NCBI GenBank assembly: GCA_964017185.1
Contig: OZ024875.1
Span: 50,361,986 to 50,425,985 of the forward strand
Direction: 5' to 3'
DNA from: Rugalucina vietnamica
Lineage: Eukaryota; Mollusca; Bivalvia; Lucinida; Lucinidae
Length of the DNA stretch: 64,000 bases
How positions within the stretch are numbered: the stretch's first letter is position 1; each line of letters begins with the position of its first letter. A model generated the notes under the pieces. It was not told where the DNA came from and did no database searches. It worked only from the letters and a program-made list of their open reading frames with translations. Below, in pieces: positions 22,701-31,439 of the stretch. The position numbers were made by a program, and so were the translations under genes.

Positions 22701-25700
22701 CTTGAATTTTTATACCTATCTATTTCAGGTGACTTTTCAGTGACTTTATAAGTTTTATTTTTGTATTGATGACATTTGTTTTTATTTTTGTTTCAATAAG
22801 AAAGTCCCATTTAATAGCTAAGACCATGTTGTGATGGTCAGATATTTTTGGGACTACATGATTGCGGTGACTCTGCAATATGCAACCATTGTTGGCATTT
22901 TAACATTTAAACAGATTAATTTCATGCTCAGCTGAGTTGAGAATGACAAAACTTTTATCACCTTTAGCCCATGCCTGTTGGGTTTCTTACCAGGTCCGGC
23001 AACAAGGTCACTACCCGGAAGATAGCTATAGGTTAGATTTGTAAGAAAAGGTCTTATGTTCTACCTATATGTAGAGAAAACAAAGGGGCTAATCGGCTGC
23101 ATTACAACTTAAGCACCATTCATTTGTAACCACGGCCCCCACCTTTGGGAATGTGGGGTGGATAGCCGGGCTAAAGTGCAGGGCTATAACTGTTTGAGTG
23201 TCCCCCGCAGTGCAGGGAAAATGATGGGGTTTTGACATAAGGAGATTTTCTATTGCGAAGGGCAGAGCAAAGAGCAAATGTTTGACCTCCAGTTTGTCTC
23301 CTGGGGGTTGGGCTTATAACAGGGCACTGAAAGCTGTAAAGTAAAAATCTCCACCCTTTCCCGTAGGTGGGGGAGCACTGGTTACAAATGACTGGTGCAT
23401 ATGCCAGCTGCATGGTGACCAAGAAACTGATCATTGTCTTTCATTACGAAATTTTCCCATGCAGTATACAGAGATTTTTTCAGCTGTAAAAATTGAAAAT
23501 TTCACCAGAAAAAAAAAATTGTTTATTATCTTTACTCAAAACATAGATTGTGGGTACGTTAGAACTGTCTCGGCGAGACGGTTCTAACAAGTACCCACAA
23601 TCTATGTTTTCGATCAAAAATAAGAAAATTAAGAAGTATACCCCTGCATACCCCACATTTACTATATAAAAGTGGGGTATAAGAGGGTATTTATTACACG
23701 GACATGTTTTCTTGATGCATGCTCACAACATTGCTCAAAATAAACATTGTGAATACAAGTAGGGCAGTCGAATGTAGAGTGTTGGTCATGGGTTGTCCTT
23801 GAAGGAGACACATTTACACCAGTCCCAGTACTGGTGTACTAACCAGGAAAGCATTTGTTCTGTTCCAACTTGACAGAATAATTGTTGACTGTTAGTTAAG
23901 CCTTAACCCTCACCCCCTCCACACCCCACCCCGACCTAAAAAAAGTAGCACAGTTATTCTCTATTTCCAGATGTCTGCTATCAGTGTTGGCTGTGAAGAA
24001 GCGTACAAGACCTCAGTGGATGTGACATGTGATACTGTTGATAGCAGCATTAAGGTAACACGGTTTTATGTAGCATTTCTTATGTAAAGTAAGAATAGAA
24101 GGACCAGGAATTGATGCAATTAAATTTAAAGTCCCAACATGGACACCAGGTGGTAGAGAAAATACATAAAACATCACAAAACATTTTTTCTAACAACACA
24201 CTCGAAGAGCTTAATGACGAGCTCTTTCTTAACAAGGTGGCCATCCGGCAAGTCTCAACCAAAACCAAAGGCAACTTCAGAAGCACTACCATAATGTGGG
24301 TAGCACAGTGGCCTAGTGGCCTCCAATTGAAATGACCTTGCTTCTAAGCAAGAACATTTGAGCCACCTCATGAGAAAACCAACACTGTGGTTTTTGAACA
24401 GGTCCGACACAAACTGGGCTGTACAGCCACAGAAGACAGCTAGAAGCTTGAAATTTCGGATTTAAAAAGAAGAGGGATTGTACTATCTGAGTAGCGAAAA
24501 CAAAGGTGCTGAATTAAGCTTCACGGTTACCGCGAAGCTGGTCTGTGTCTTTGTTTTTGCTTATGCAAATTGTTGGTTTTCTCATGAGGCAGCTCATTTA
24601 ATACTGCCCTTAGTACTGGAACTGCCCAGAAAGCATAATATGCTTCTCCCTTAAATGACTGAAAAATTGTTGACTGGGATGTTCAGAACCCGATGACACA
24701 CACAAATGAAAAAGCCTGACGTGAAAAAGAACATATGAGCCGCTGCATCAGAAAAACAACAATCTGCATATGCGAAAACAAAGGCGAAGATTAGCTTCGC
24801 AGTAACTGCATGAGAAGCTGATCAGCTCCTTTGTTTTCGCTACTCAGATAGTAAAATTCCTCTTCTACTTAAATTAAAAATTTCAAGCCTCTAGCCCGCT
24901 GCTGTGACTGTACAGCCTGGTTTGTGCAGAACCGGGTCGGAAACCCAGATTGTTGGAAGTTCTCACGCGAAGACTCATATTAAGTCCAATTCGCATGCAC
25001 CAAAAATACACACGTGTAAATATACTCTGGTGTGCAAATTTTACTCGGGGTAAGTAAATGGCGCATGCCAACGCAAATACACACCGGAGTATATTTACAT
25101 ATGGGTAAATTTACTCCTGGGTCTGACCAGATGCAAATTTTATTTTTACAAATACACACGTGTAAATTTACTATTATGTCCCATGCGAACGCAAAGTAAA
25201 ATTTACCCATGAGTATTTTTATTTCAAGTCAATATTCTGCTTTTAGAAAACGAATGTTCACATTTTTTGTTCCTACCTGATTAGATGACAGTTGCTGAAA
25301 CTGTGGACATTGTTGCTAAATAAGAGTTTATTGCCATTCATAACATTTTAGATCATATGGAGTGCAAACAGCCAAACTATTTCTTCATCATTCTTGGTTA
25401 GGATTCTTGGGGCATTTTAACAGTAATTCCTTGTAAAAGGATGAAAAAAGGGAACTGTATAACTGCTAAGGTTATGCCTGACCATTACATGATTCCCCTC
25501 TGCTGCCAAAGTCTACATGAACACCTTGAAGCAGCCTCTTCTTGTTTTGCAAATACAGAAAACTTAAATGAACAGGTTTTAATCCAGAAATGATAAATTT
25601 ACCTACAAAAATACTCCTTGCGATAAAACCCATGCGAACACAATTTAAATTTACTCTCAGGTTGATTTGCACACCAGAGTATAAATACACACCGGAGTAT

Positions 25701-27226
25701 ATTTACACGCGTGTATTTTTTGCGCATGCAAATTGGACTTTAAATGAACAGGTTTTAATCCAGAAAGTATAAATTTACATACAAAAATACTCCTGGTGAT
25801 AAAACCCATGCGAACGCAATTTAAATTTACTTACAGGTTGATTTGCACATCGGAGTATATTTACACACCGGAGTATATTTACACGCGTGTATTTTTTGCG
25901 CATGCGAATTGGACTTAAGATTTTTAATGACCAATCAATAAGACATGTACACATTAAGAAAATGTTGTGTAGATTAGTAAAACACAAATCTTATTGTCTG
26001 TCCCAAAATGACTGAAATATTTTTGACAAGGACATCAAACCACACACATAAAATCTTATTGATTTGGTATGAAAGAGCAAAAATAATTTTTTAGACCTGC
26101 ATCAAATTCAACTGAATAAAATTTTGCTTAGAAGTTAAAAAGGTAGCAACGATTTGCGTGGATTTTCTCGCTTTATTGCAAGTTTTTATGTGCAGTTTTC
26201 ATCAAAAGATGAAAGAATTTAAGTGTGTTCTATCCATTTCAGTCGATGTATGCTCTGATGGCCAAGTGCGAAGAATTATCGGCATCCATGCAACCTGTCT
26301 ATAAACTAGCGGATCAAATGTATCCTTATATCTCCATATTGATGAGCTGCCACATGGGAAAACCAACAATCTGCATAGGCGAAAACGAAGGCGCAGATCA
26401 GTTTTGCAGTAACTGCAAAGCTGATCAGCGCCTTCGTTTTCACTACACAGATAGTACAATTCCTCTACTTTCTAAATCCAAAATTTCCAACCTCTAACCA
26501 TCTTCTGTGACTGTATAGCCTGGTTTGTGTCGGACCTGGTCGGAAACCCAAATTGTTGGTTTTCTCATGCTAAGGCTCAATTTTAAAAGATACAAGCTGC
26601 ATAATGTGAAGGTATTGTCTTTAAGAGACCTTCAGACAAGGTTTCATTCAAACTGAATGGTTATGGTTCCCGCCCATTGGGGCCTAAAGAAATAGATGGG
26701 CTGCTCGTTCTACTCTGCTAACTGACCATCTGATTACTGGTTAATGGCTCAGGCCTGTGCCTGCCCCCAGGAAAAGTGGGTCAAGTCCATCCCTACATAT
26801 TAGCCTTAGAGGCTTACTTGGGTGGTTAAATTTAAAGCTCTTTTTGGATGTCATGACATCCTAATGTTAGGTAAAAGTGACCATGACCATAGTTGTTGAC
26901 TGGGACGCTAAGCTACAAATCAAACAAATAAAAACTGAGTGGTAAAGGTTGCTGATTTCATTCCCACTCTAAACCTTTCAATTATTTTACAGCAAAGTCC
27001 AGGGTGGGTTTGAGCCCTGTATGGGGCACAAGAGACTAGCCAAGACCTGCTTTCAGATGTGTCTGATGTTTTCTTTTTTTGAGGGGTGGGGGGTAATACC
27101 CTTTTTGCCCCATCTACTGAGTGACCGGAGAAATAAACTTGAATGGTATTAATTCTTCCTTAACACTTGTACAGTAAAGAGATCAAGAGACTTCTGGACA
27201 GGTTAGAGAGCCAGATAACAGAATAG
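13769..27226 (+). CDS. BORCS6: BORCS6 (lyspersin)-like BORC subunit, five coding exons
   Basis: The exons are 13769-14801, 15469-15689, 23971-24054, 26243-26319 and 27175-27226. All have GT donors and AG acceptors and keep phase, giving 488 residues. The first ~345 residues are low-complexity, Ser/Asp-rich and acidic. The conserved part starts in exon 2 ('DPIAIVEIENQARLVADSLD'). It continues with 'MSAISVGCEEAYKTSVD' in exon 3 and 'SMYALMAKCEELSASMQPVY' in exon 4. It ends in exon 5 with 'KEIKRLLDRLESQITE' and a stop. This order matches the coiled-coil C-terminus of animal BORCS6. In known animals this is a subunit of the BORC complex, which recruits ARL8 to lysosomes for outward transport. An AG two bases before the ATG suggests an untranslated exon upstream, which was not found. 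The introns carry at least eight PM MITEs. Identification is from remembered family motifs. Confidence 0.88.
15223..15456 (+). mobile_element. Palindrome MITE PM, copy 3 (abuts BORCS6 exon 2 acceptor)
   Basis: A full copy with flanks ATTT (15219-15222) and ATGT (15457-15460). Its right end is only 12 bp before the exon 2 acceptor AG at 15467-15468. Practically the whole upstream splice context (pyrimidine tract and likely branch region) lies in the element. Confidence 0.93.
15697..15830 (+). repeat. Fragment of the 'gaccttgacctattttat' repeat
   Basis: Resembles the internal units near 36540-36650 and 37190-37310 of the large repeat at 36098-37500. Shared phrases are 'tgaccttgacctatttta', 'gtcaac' and 'gccaatg...ttgaat', followed by 'gtcattt'. 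An old fragment within BORCS6 intron 2. Confidence 0.6.
16013..17302. mobile_element. Element with eight 151-bp tandem units between inverted 'tatagccccgctt' ends
   Basis: The left end 'tatagccccgctt' (16013) has its inverse 'aagcggggctata' at about 17290-17302. Between them is a 151-bp tandem array, marked by 'caatatctt' at about 16126, 16277, 16414, 16565, 16716, 16867, 17018 and 17169. One unit is ~14 bp short. Because 151 is not a multiple of three, the repeat gives a ladder of overlapping minus-strand frames of ~83 codons with the same sequence; these are not genes. It lies in BORCS6 intron 2. Confidence 0.85.
17303..18237. other. Intronic stretch with degenerate 'aaactggg' phrases
   Basis: BORCS6 intron 2. 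From 17560 to 17860 short phrases such as 'aaactgggat', 'aaccgggcta' and 'aaccgggacc' recur irregularly, suggesting a decayed short tandem array. Nothing coding was seen. Confidence 0.45.
18238..18352 (+). repeat. Dispersed repeat family R1, copy 2
   Basis: Matches 582-725 over its inner part ('gtacaagtaggcaaag' to 'taccatgaaaac'). Confidence 0.75.
18600..18795 (+). mobile_element. tRNA-derived SINE
   Basis: The tRNA-like head reads 'ctgtggccaaatggttaagg' (box A type). After an enlarged middle region comes 'gtgggttcgatccccatg' (box B type). The body ('gccaagttctgctt', 'gccccacctactgattggcc') also occurs at 36930-37080, and in diverged form at 27000-27140. It ends in an A-rich tail. Confidence 0.75.
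18796..19386. other. Intronic stretch, partly repeated
   Basis: BORCS6 intron 2. About 50 bp around 18938-18985 ('ttcatgctcagctgagttga') recur near 22920-22970. The rest is unassigned. Confidence 0.45.
19387..19546 (+). mobile_element. Palindrome MITE PM, copy 4 (left-truncated)
   Basis: Begins inside the right arm of the palindrome ('gatctgcgcc') and keeps the long right part and the GGCTC end. The first ~75 bp are missing. It forms an inverted pair with copy 5. Confidence 0.8.
19768..20892 (-). mobile_element. Palindrome MITE PM, copy 5, split by a larger insertion
   Basis: The long arm and palindrome lie at 19768-19972. The missing end ('attcagattgttggttttct' to 'ggctc') reappears at about 20851-20892. 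Roughly 880 bp of another repeat (19973-20850) has inserted between them. Confidence 0.8.
19973..20850 (+). mobile_element. 'ctcccaac...gttgggggc' element with ~190-bp internal units
   Basis: An insertion within PM copy 5. The left end reads 'tgctcccaacttcgaag' and the right part 'accagttgggggcatagtg'. The interior has about three diverged units of 185-195 bp, each starting 'accttgtgtgcgcaact' (about 20248, 20434, 20627) and containing 'gaagatatgcatgtggtt'. A related fragment lies in the opposite orientation at 45015-45128. Confidence 0.75.
20893..21465. other. Intronic stretch, nothing recognised
   Basis: BORCS6 intron 2; AT-rich with no repeat match seen in the window. Confidence 0.5.
21466..21652. 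mobile_element. pogo/Tigger-like MITE
   Basis: The left end 'cagttcaacctcgttataac' and the inverse of the right end ('caggtcaacctcattataac') match closely. They have the CAGT...ACCTC...ATAACG style typical of pogo/Tigger-type termini. It is 187 bp and non-coding. A TA precedes the left end, but no clean TA follows the right end. Confidence 0.7.
22055..22290 (-). mobile_element. Palindrome MITE PM, copy 6
   Basis: A diverged full-length copy. The left flank is ATTT and the right flank AAAT. The palindrome is partly decayed ('gatgagcttcacagttaccg'). It forms an inverted pair with copy 7, 103 bp away. Confidence 0.85.
22394..22627 (+). mobile_element. Palindrome MITE PM, copy 7 (empty site available)
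   Basis: A full copy with flanks ATTT (22390-22393) and ATTT (22628-22631). The first nucleotide is T instead of G. The duplicated intron segment near 21832 shows the site without the MITE ('ttactataatgatgac'). Confidence 0.92.
22975..23104 (-). repeat. Probable decayed PM MITE fragment
   Basis: 'accaggtccggcaacaagg' followed later by 'gagaaaacaaaggggct' follows the order of a minus-oriented PM copy, but is heavily diverged and cut off by the TIR element at 23105. Confidence 0.45.
23105..23403. mobile_element. Foldback/TIR element
   Basis: The left arm ('accattcatttgtaaccac' then 'ggcccccacctttgg') and the right arm ('gtaggtgggggagcactgg' then 'ttacaaatgactggt') are inverted copies of ~45-50 bp. 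The interior is non-coding. Confidence 0.7.
23466..23718 (+). mobile_element. Hairpin repeat family HR, copy 1
   Basis: Contains an inverted repeat of ~65 bp: 'aacatagattgtgggtac', a GC-rich centre ('gtctcggcgagac') and 'gtacccacaatctatgtt'. After it comes 'tatacccctgcatacccca'. A second copy is at 28128-28382. This one is in BORCS6 intron 2, ~250 bp before exon 3. Confidence 0.8.
23755..23905 (+). mobile_element. SINE-like fragment
   Basis: Ends with the tail 'aattgttgactgttagttaa', which resembles the recurring SINE tail 'ttgactgggatgctaaac'. The head is weak. Confidence 0.5.
24290..24710 (+). mobile_element. SINE interrupted by PM MITE copy 8
   Basis: The head 'cacagtggcctagtggcc' (compare 'catcgtggcctagtggat' at 27756) lies left of the MITE. 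The tail 'aaaattgttgactgggatg' lies right of it at ~24665. This gives a clear relative age: SINE first, MITE later. It is in BORCS6 intron 3. Confidence 0.7.
24360..24595 (-). mobile_element. Palindrome MITE PM, copy 8
   Basis: A full copy with perfect ATTT flanks (24356-24359, 24596-24599), inserted in a SINE. It forms an inverted pair with copy 9, 141 bp away. Confidence 0.92.
24737..24976 (+). mobile_element. Palindrome MITE PM, copy 9
   Basis: A full copy with perfect ATAT flanks (24733-24736, 24977-24980). The next element begins immediately after it. Confidence 0.92.
24981..25917. mobile_element. TIR element with internal tandem duplication
   Basis: The left end 'taagtccaattcgcatgc' (24981) and the right end 'gcatgcgaattggactta' (to 25917) are inverted; the match runs ~44 bp, into 'acacacgtgtaaatatac'. 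Phrases such as 'ccggagtatatttac' recur. 25565-25742 and 25743-25916 are tandem near-copies. It is non-coding, in BORCS6 intron 3. Confidence 0.75.
26344..26578 (+). mobile_element. Palindrome MITE PM, copy 10 (next to BORCS6 exon 4 donor)
   Basis: Begins 24 bp after the exon 4 donor GT (26320). The palindrome centre is 'ttgcagtaactgcaa', i.e. both arms differ from the 'cgcggtaaccgcg' type. The flanks (TGAT, AATT) do not match. Confidence 0.9.
26640..26935 (+). mobile_element. SINE-like element
   Basis: A tRNA-like stretch lies around 26730-26800 ('ggttaatggctcaggcc', 'gggtcaagtccatccc'). The tail 'agttgttgactgggacgcta' at ~26895 is shared with other SINEs here. Confidence 0.55.
26985..27150 (+). 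mobile_element. SINE fragment
   Basis: 'gtgggtttgagccctgtatg', 'gccaagacctgctttc' and 'gccccatctactgagtg' parallel the SINE at 18600-18795. It stops ~25 bp before the exon 5 acceptor of BORCS6. Confidence 0.6.
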
Positions 27227-27744
27227 TGGGACAGTGCAAGTCCCATCTCCATATCACCCTAGCTTTGTGTGGGATGTAGAGCGTGAAGTCAACCATCCAT
27301 TAAATGTGCCATAGAAAGCCAATGTTAATTGTCCAAAGGATTGGAGGAAATAATGCCGACATCATTCCTGCTAATTCAAGAAAAGGCTTGTGATCCAGAT
27401 GCATGTTTTGTTTATTTTGTGTTTAATTTGTTTGTTTTTGTTTAATTTAAGCATCATTGCCAGTAAACTTGTTTTTAGGGGTTACTGACCAGGTCAGATG
27501 CTAACAAATTTCTACGGCCACGGAAGATGTGTTGTAGAGCTGTGAAATGAAGAATATGCAGGCAAGTAAAATGGAAGATAATACTATTATTGAAAAATGA
27601 AGCATTAACTAGCCTGTGCTGTAGGCCAGCTTATCTGTGATTTTGATACATGAAATTCAGAAGTAACAATTCATTCATTTATTGTTTAATCAGACAGTTG
27701 AAAACAATGTAGATCATGATCGGTAACTGCTTGTATGAGGGTCC
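27227..27744. other. Region downstream of BORCS6 stop
   Basis: Presumed 3' untranslated and flanking sequence. No clear canonical polyadenylation signal close to the stop was identified with confidence. Confidence 0.4.
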
Positions 27745-27890
27745 ATCTGGGTTACATCGTGGCCTAGTGGATAGTCATTGTGTCTGACTAGAGACCAGGT
27801 TGTGTCCCATAGTACCATGAAGCGGTGGCTTTGTCCTGATGTGAATAAAAAATTGTTGACTAGGATCTTAAACTAGTGAGCAAATGAAAA
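27745..27890 (+). mobile_element. SINE
   Basis: The head is 'acatcgtggcctagtggat' (box A type). A degenerate box B ('gaccaggttgtgtccc') follows. The tail is 'attgttgactaggatcttaa'. Confidence 0.65.
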
Positions 27891-28127
27891 AAGACCAACA
27901 AATTACAATCATCATATTAGCACCATTTTTAAAGAAGCATAGTAATGTACTAAATCGTAGATGCTTTTAAGATTATACATATGTTCTACGAAGTTCATCG
28001 CATATTATCATATAGATCACTTCACACCATCACCTGGCACCTGGGCTGGTAATTTTGTATGGAAATCAGAAAACATGTTACCTTTATGTAAATAGGTATA
28101 TGTCATTACAAAAACATGCACATGTGA

Positions 28128-28382
28128 TATACAGATTTCTCCTAAGTTGTAAAAATTGAAAATTTTCAGAAGTAAAATACATTGTATTGATATTTCTCTT
28201 ATTATTGCTCAAAACATAGATTGTGGATACACGTTAGAACCTCGATGAGGCGGTTCTAATGAGTACCCACAATGTATGTTTTGGTGCAAAAATAAAAATA
28301 GGTATACCCCTGCATACCCCAGTTTTGCTATATAAAAGTGGGGTGTAAAGGGATATACATTGCACGGACATGTTTTCTTGAT
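28128..28382 (+). mobile_element. Hairpin repeat family HR, copy 2
   Basis: A diverged copy of 23466-23718, with both hairpin arms ('aacatagattgtgg', 'ccacaatgtatgtt'), 'tatacccctgcatacccca' and the end 'cacggacatgttttcttgat'. A further arm-like scrap lies near 31000-31040. Confidence 0.78.
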
Positions 28383-28501
28383 GACTGGCTTACGGAAATC
28401 TTATTGGTTCATCATAAGTACATGTTGTTAGTACCATGACAGGTTTGCAGGCAGGGGGGGATCAAGTCATCCTTATAGCTCCAGAACAATTACAGAGTAA
28501 G

Positions 28502-28580
28502 TTATGAATGAGCTGTTCGAGAGGTAACATGAATGAGCTGTTCGAGAGGTAACATGAATGAGCTGTTCGATAGGTAACAT
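28502..28580 (+). repeat. Short tandem repeat, ~27 bp x 3
   Basis: Three consecutive copies of 'atgaatgagctgttcgagag' plus 'gtaac', the third with one change. Confidence 0.9.
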
Positions 28581-28609
28581 TTTATGAATTACATTGTATT
28601 TTGAAAATT

Positions 28610-28831
28610 GAGCCTTCTCCTGAGAAAACCAACAATTTGGATTTCCGACCAGGTCTGACTCAAACTGGGCTGTACAGCCACAGAAGATGGTCAGCGGCTT
28701 GAAATTTCGCATGTAGAAAGTAGATGAATTGTACTTTCCGTGCAGCGAAAAGAAAGGCGCTGATCAGCTTCGCAGTTACTGCGCCATTGTTTTGGCATGT
28801 GAAGATTGTTGGTTTTCTCATGAGGGGGCTT
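28610..28831 (-). mobile_element. Palindrome MITE PM, copy 11
   Basis: A nearly full copy, slightly shortened in the palindrome. The flanks AATT and ATTT are imperfect. Confidence 0.88.
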
Positions 28832-29085
28832 ATTTTATTATTTTCAAATGATTTTCCACCACATTCCATGTTATGTTTGTCGTAACATTGTATGAAATCT
28901 TTTTTAATGAACTGCACTTCTGTACATGAGGAGACACTGAATACCTATTTCATATGTAGCATTGTAGAAATTATTTGAAGAGATAGATAGGTCTTTATCA
29001 CAGATCTTTTATTAAGTGTTTCTCTTTTGATAAACTGTTGGTAAACTGTTCTAAACACCTTTAAAAGCTGGGTTTCCATAAAGTC

Positions 29086-29290
29086 CGTAAATTTTTGCAC
29101 GACTTTTATTTTGCTAATTTTCGTTTCCCGATTTATTAGAGATTTCTTGAATTCGCGAGCGTGTTCTATTGCAGTCTATAAAGCTTATAGTACATGTAAG
29201 TCTTTATCAGCGAGAACTTTATTTTCGTGAGGCGAGGAATTCACAATTATAAGCGAAAATTAAGTTTATGCAAATATTTCCAAATTTACA
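29086..29290. mobile_element. Foldback MITE
   Basis: The left end 'gtaaatttttgcacgact' and the inverse of the right end ('gtaaatttggaaatatttgc') are partly complementary. Inner pieces 'gctaattttcg' and 'cgaaaattaa' also pair. ~205 bp, non-coding. Confidence 0.55.
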
Positions 29291-29291
29291 G

Positions 29292-30370
29292 TATCACTTT
29301 GTGAGTCATATTGTCTTTTTCTGAGCAAGCCTGGTTACATTACCAAATAATATGATAATTCATCAAATACATATTCAAGTTTTATCAGTTTTAAAAATAA
29401 TCTTTTTATCATAGAAACTTTATTACTTTGGTTAAATTTGATTCTAAATACACTACCTCCTTTTTGTGGCCATCTTAGGCACTATCTTGAGTTTCTTAAA
29501 GTGCTCAGTGATGGCGGGCTGTCGTCATCCAGAATCTGTGATTGTGGGCTGTCATCGTCCAGAATCTCTGATGGCGGTGTGTCTAGCCTGCAGGATTCCA
29601 TCCGGAAAGAAGCTTTGTATACTCCGACCCTACTGTATCACGGCATATTCTGTATCGCGTGATTTGCATATCACATGAATTTTCGAGCGCAGTGCCCCCT
29701 AGCAATTGTTTACGTCGGTCGTCTTGGAGGCAAACTTCAGACGCTTAATTCCAGCGAAAATTGAGCAAAATGTTAAGAATTATGGTAAATAAAATGTATA
29801 CCTTTACAAATATTCATGTAGAAAACATTTGATCTGCAAAAACTGGTTACCCCTTTCCCATGAAATGCCCCATCAGTCCGTTGAAAATCCTTTGTTTTTA
29901 TTTTCTTCGAGCCGGATCTGTCGTCTGGATGTCAGAGATCACGTGCAATCACTAGGTCACATAATCTCCCTATATGGAAACTTTGACATTTGCTTTTTAG
30001 GTGATCCCTGATATACAGAAGTCTCTTTTGCCACTTGGGTATTAAACAACATGGCCGCAGTAATGCTGAAGCCACACAATATTAACAAATTTGTTGTAAT
30101 TTTATTCATAAATGGGTCCCAGGGGAAGGATTTTGGAAGATGTTGAGGGGGAATAAAATTCAATTACGGTATTCATCTTGTGTATTTGGTATTTCCCATT
30201 TACAAATAAGGGCCGCGATACAGTAGGAACCCAGTATACATGTACCACAATTCCAGGTCCATCGGAAAAAAAAACATACTGGTGCCAGCCTATACAGTCT
30301 ATATGTGTTTAAAGTTAAAGGCTGAAGTTTACATGAGTACATACGCTGCAGCTGATCATCATTGTCTCCA
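29292..30370. other. Unannotated stretch with a short tandem repeat
   Basis: 29505-29590 has about three ~32-bp units ('gtgatggcgggctgtcgtc', 'atccagaatctct'). The rest, including a GC-richer part near 29690-29770, has no supported gene. Confidence 0.45.
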
Positions 30371-30374
30371 AGGG

Positions 30375-30600
30375 AATACGCTGGTTTGGTGGTTAGTGTA
30401 TCATAGTCTGGAACGAGAGGTTGGTGTTTGATTCCCTCTGGCACCACTGGATCACTGGGCTTTGTCTTTGAGCAATGCATATTAGCACAATAAAGAACTT
30501 GATACCGTAATGTCCAGTAAGCACTGGATCTGTCTCGACATGGTTGCAGTATTTTTGACTGGGATGCTAAACCACTTAAAAGATAAAAAAAAATAAAAAA
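30375..30600 (+). mobile_element. tRNA-derived SINE with A-rich tail
   Basis: The tRNA-like head is clear: 'ggtttggtggttagtgtatc' (box A region) and 'ggtgtttgattccctctggc' (box B region). The tail 'tttttgactgggatgctaaa' is followed by an A-rich stretch. It is the best preserved SINE of the tail family here. Confidence 0.75.
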
Positions 30601-31439
30601 AAACACTGTTCTGAATATGTAAACAAAAATAAAAAAGAAATAATTAATAAAAAAAAGTGTTTCTGCTAATTGAAGAATTAGTTATTTTTACAATGAAAGT
30701 TGTAGTGTTATATACAAAATGCCCAAAATACAGAATTCAAAGCAAAATCTTACAACTCTACATGCTGAAGTCTAGTAAAACCAAAATCTTATTTCAACAC
30801 TGTCTACTTCATGTATAACAATGAACATGTATATAACAATGAACATGTATATAACAATTCTACTTGTATGATTCGTTCGACCGTCCACAGACGGTCGACT
30901 TATAACATCTCCCTTCGATCTCCATTTCTTAGTGTGCCGGCCTAGCCACATAGGGGTAAGCGGTTATTAAATTTTTAATACCGAACGGTACTTAGCTAAG
31001 GCTGTTCTTACAAGTATCCACACAATCCATGTATTGAAGCGATAATAAGAAATAATAGTCATGATTTTGCTAAATTTTGCACATTACTTGTGTATTATGA
31101 ATTAAACAAATCAAATGTATATTCTGGATGGTGCAACAACGCCATTTGAGATTTTGGAACAATTGTATGGTTTCGTTTTGTAATGATTCCAGTGTTTATA
31201 TTATATTTTTATGTGAATTGGAATCCATTTCAACTCTATCACAGTCAATGTTTAATGGTTCGAATTCTGAAAAGTCTTGATCACTCCGCTCCAGTATCCA
31301 CAAGAGTTCTGATTCTTTGCTTGCCTGTCTTTACTAAACAAGAGTTTGCACTACCTGAAACACTGATTTGAAAAGTTTCTTGAGGTAAATTATCTTTTAT
31401 CAGGTTTTATGTTGCAATTTTGACTCTTTGTTTTGACCT
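30601..31439. other. Unannotated AT-rich stretch
   Basis: Small features only: a repeat of 'aacaatgaacatgtatat' near 30820-30855, and a short hairpin 'cgaccgtccacagacggtcg' at ~30878. No gene was seen. Confidence 0.45.

Larger units (their letters stand above)
21741..22912 (+). repeat. Direct duplication within BORCS6 intron 2
   Basis: 21741-22054 and 22303-22912 are diverged copies. They share 'gatgacaaag', 'aatacctatctatttcagg' (last part), 'aagaaagtcccatttaatag' and 'tgttggcattttaacattt'. The second copy contains PM copy 7 and the first does not. PM copy 6 sits between the two. Confidence 0.8.
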
